64,000 nt of DNA from Ciona savignyi. Taxonomy: Eukaryota > Chordata > Ascidiacea > Phlebobranchia > Cionidae. The number at the start of each line of letters is the position of its first letter. Position 1 is the first letter of the stretch. The notes beneath the pieces were generated by a model. That model did not search any database. It was not told where the DNA came from and was given only the letters and a program-made list of their open reading frames with translations. The stretch spans positions 25,996-89,995 of the forward strand of contig CH003330.1 of assembly GCA_000149265.1 (NCBI GenBank), in the 5' to 3' direction. The position numbers and the translations under genes were made by a program. This document shows positions 63,759 to 64,000 of the stretch, in pieces.

Positions 63759-64000
63759 AATTTACACCGCACCACGGCGATTTAAAATGGTTAAACATGT
63801 ACACACACAATCTCGTTGCGCTGCAATCCTTTATTTGTACAGTGTAGTTTGATTTTACAGTGTCATGTCATTTAAAGTTCCTGTTTTGGTAGCCTGGCTG
63901 GATGACCTCTCCTGAACCAATGCTTTGTTACGTCACACACACACAGAACAAGCCAATCAGTTCCGCTGGGAATAAGCAGCAAAACTGTCTGCAATGCGAC

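Overview
This is an AT-rich, intron-rich animal nuclear window with one 100-base assembly gap (32714-32813). Gene content (eukaryotic 6-phosphofructokinase, tectonic, importin beta-1, mitochondrial ribosomal protein S12 and an IER/SERTA-like gene), short exons and compact intergenic spaces fit a small invertebrate genome. I lean towards an ascidian tunicate of the Ciona type. That placement is an inference from style, including 3' splice-site-like AGs right beside several start codons, as expected for spliced-leader trans-splicing. No single marker proves it.

Layout. 1-4790: the N-terminal third of PFK on the minus strand (seven exons, running off the left edge). 5113-6843: a single-exon tectonic gene, also minus, 322 bp upstream of PFK. 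7865-18911: a nested stack of DNA transposons. A pogo-like element (TA target, shared ends, psq/CENPB/DDE transposase on +) was entered at one site by a 0.69-kb MITE and a 7.05-kb MuDR-like element with 9-bp target duplications. The MuDR-like element carries a multi-exon minus-strand transposase and was itself entered by a hAT MITE and tRNA-derived SINEs. 18912-26400: repeats (SINEs, a composite SINE, palindromic MITEs, a hAT MITE) around one small two-exon candidate gene. 26401-43835: complete importin beta-1, 23 exons on +, whose introns hold several minisatellites, many SINEs and a hAT MITE inserted inside a SINE; exon 9 runs into the gap. 46672-50116: MRPS12 on +, four exons. 50117-58194: about 8 kb with no convincing gene; its right part looks like promoter DNA (palindromic CRE and TATA). 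58195-62270: a three-exon IER/SERTA-like gene on + with a second CRE palindrome and an in-frame alternative start in intron 1. 62271-64000: its probable 3' UTR, including a hAT MITE.

The host genes are unrelated housekeeping, ciliary and signalling genes and do not form a pathway. The most distinctive biology is at repeat level: the nested transposon stack, a tRNA-Asp-like sequence with a Tyr anticodon inside a MITE, and a minisatellite that multiplies the 3' splice site of importin beta exon 9, each upstream copy leading into an immediate in-frame stop.
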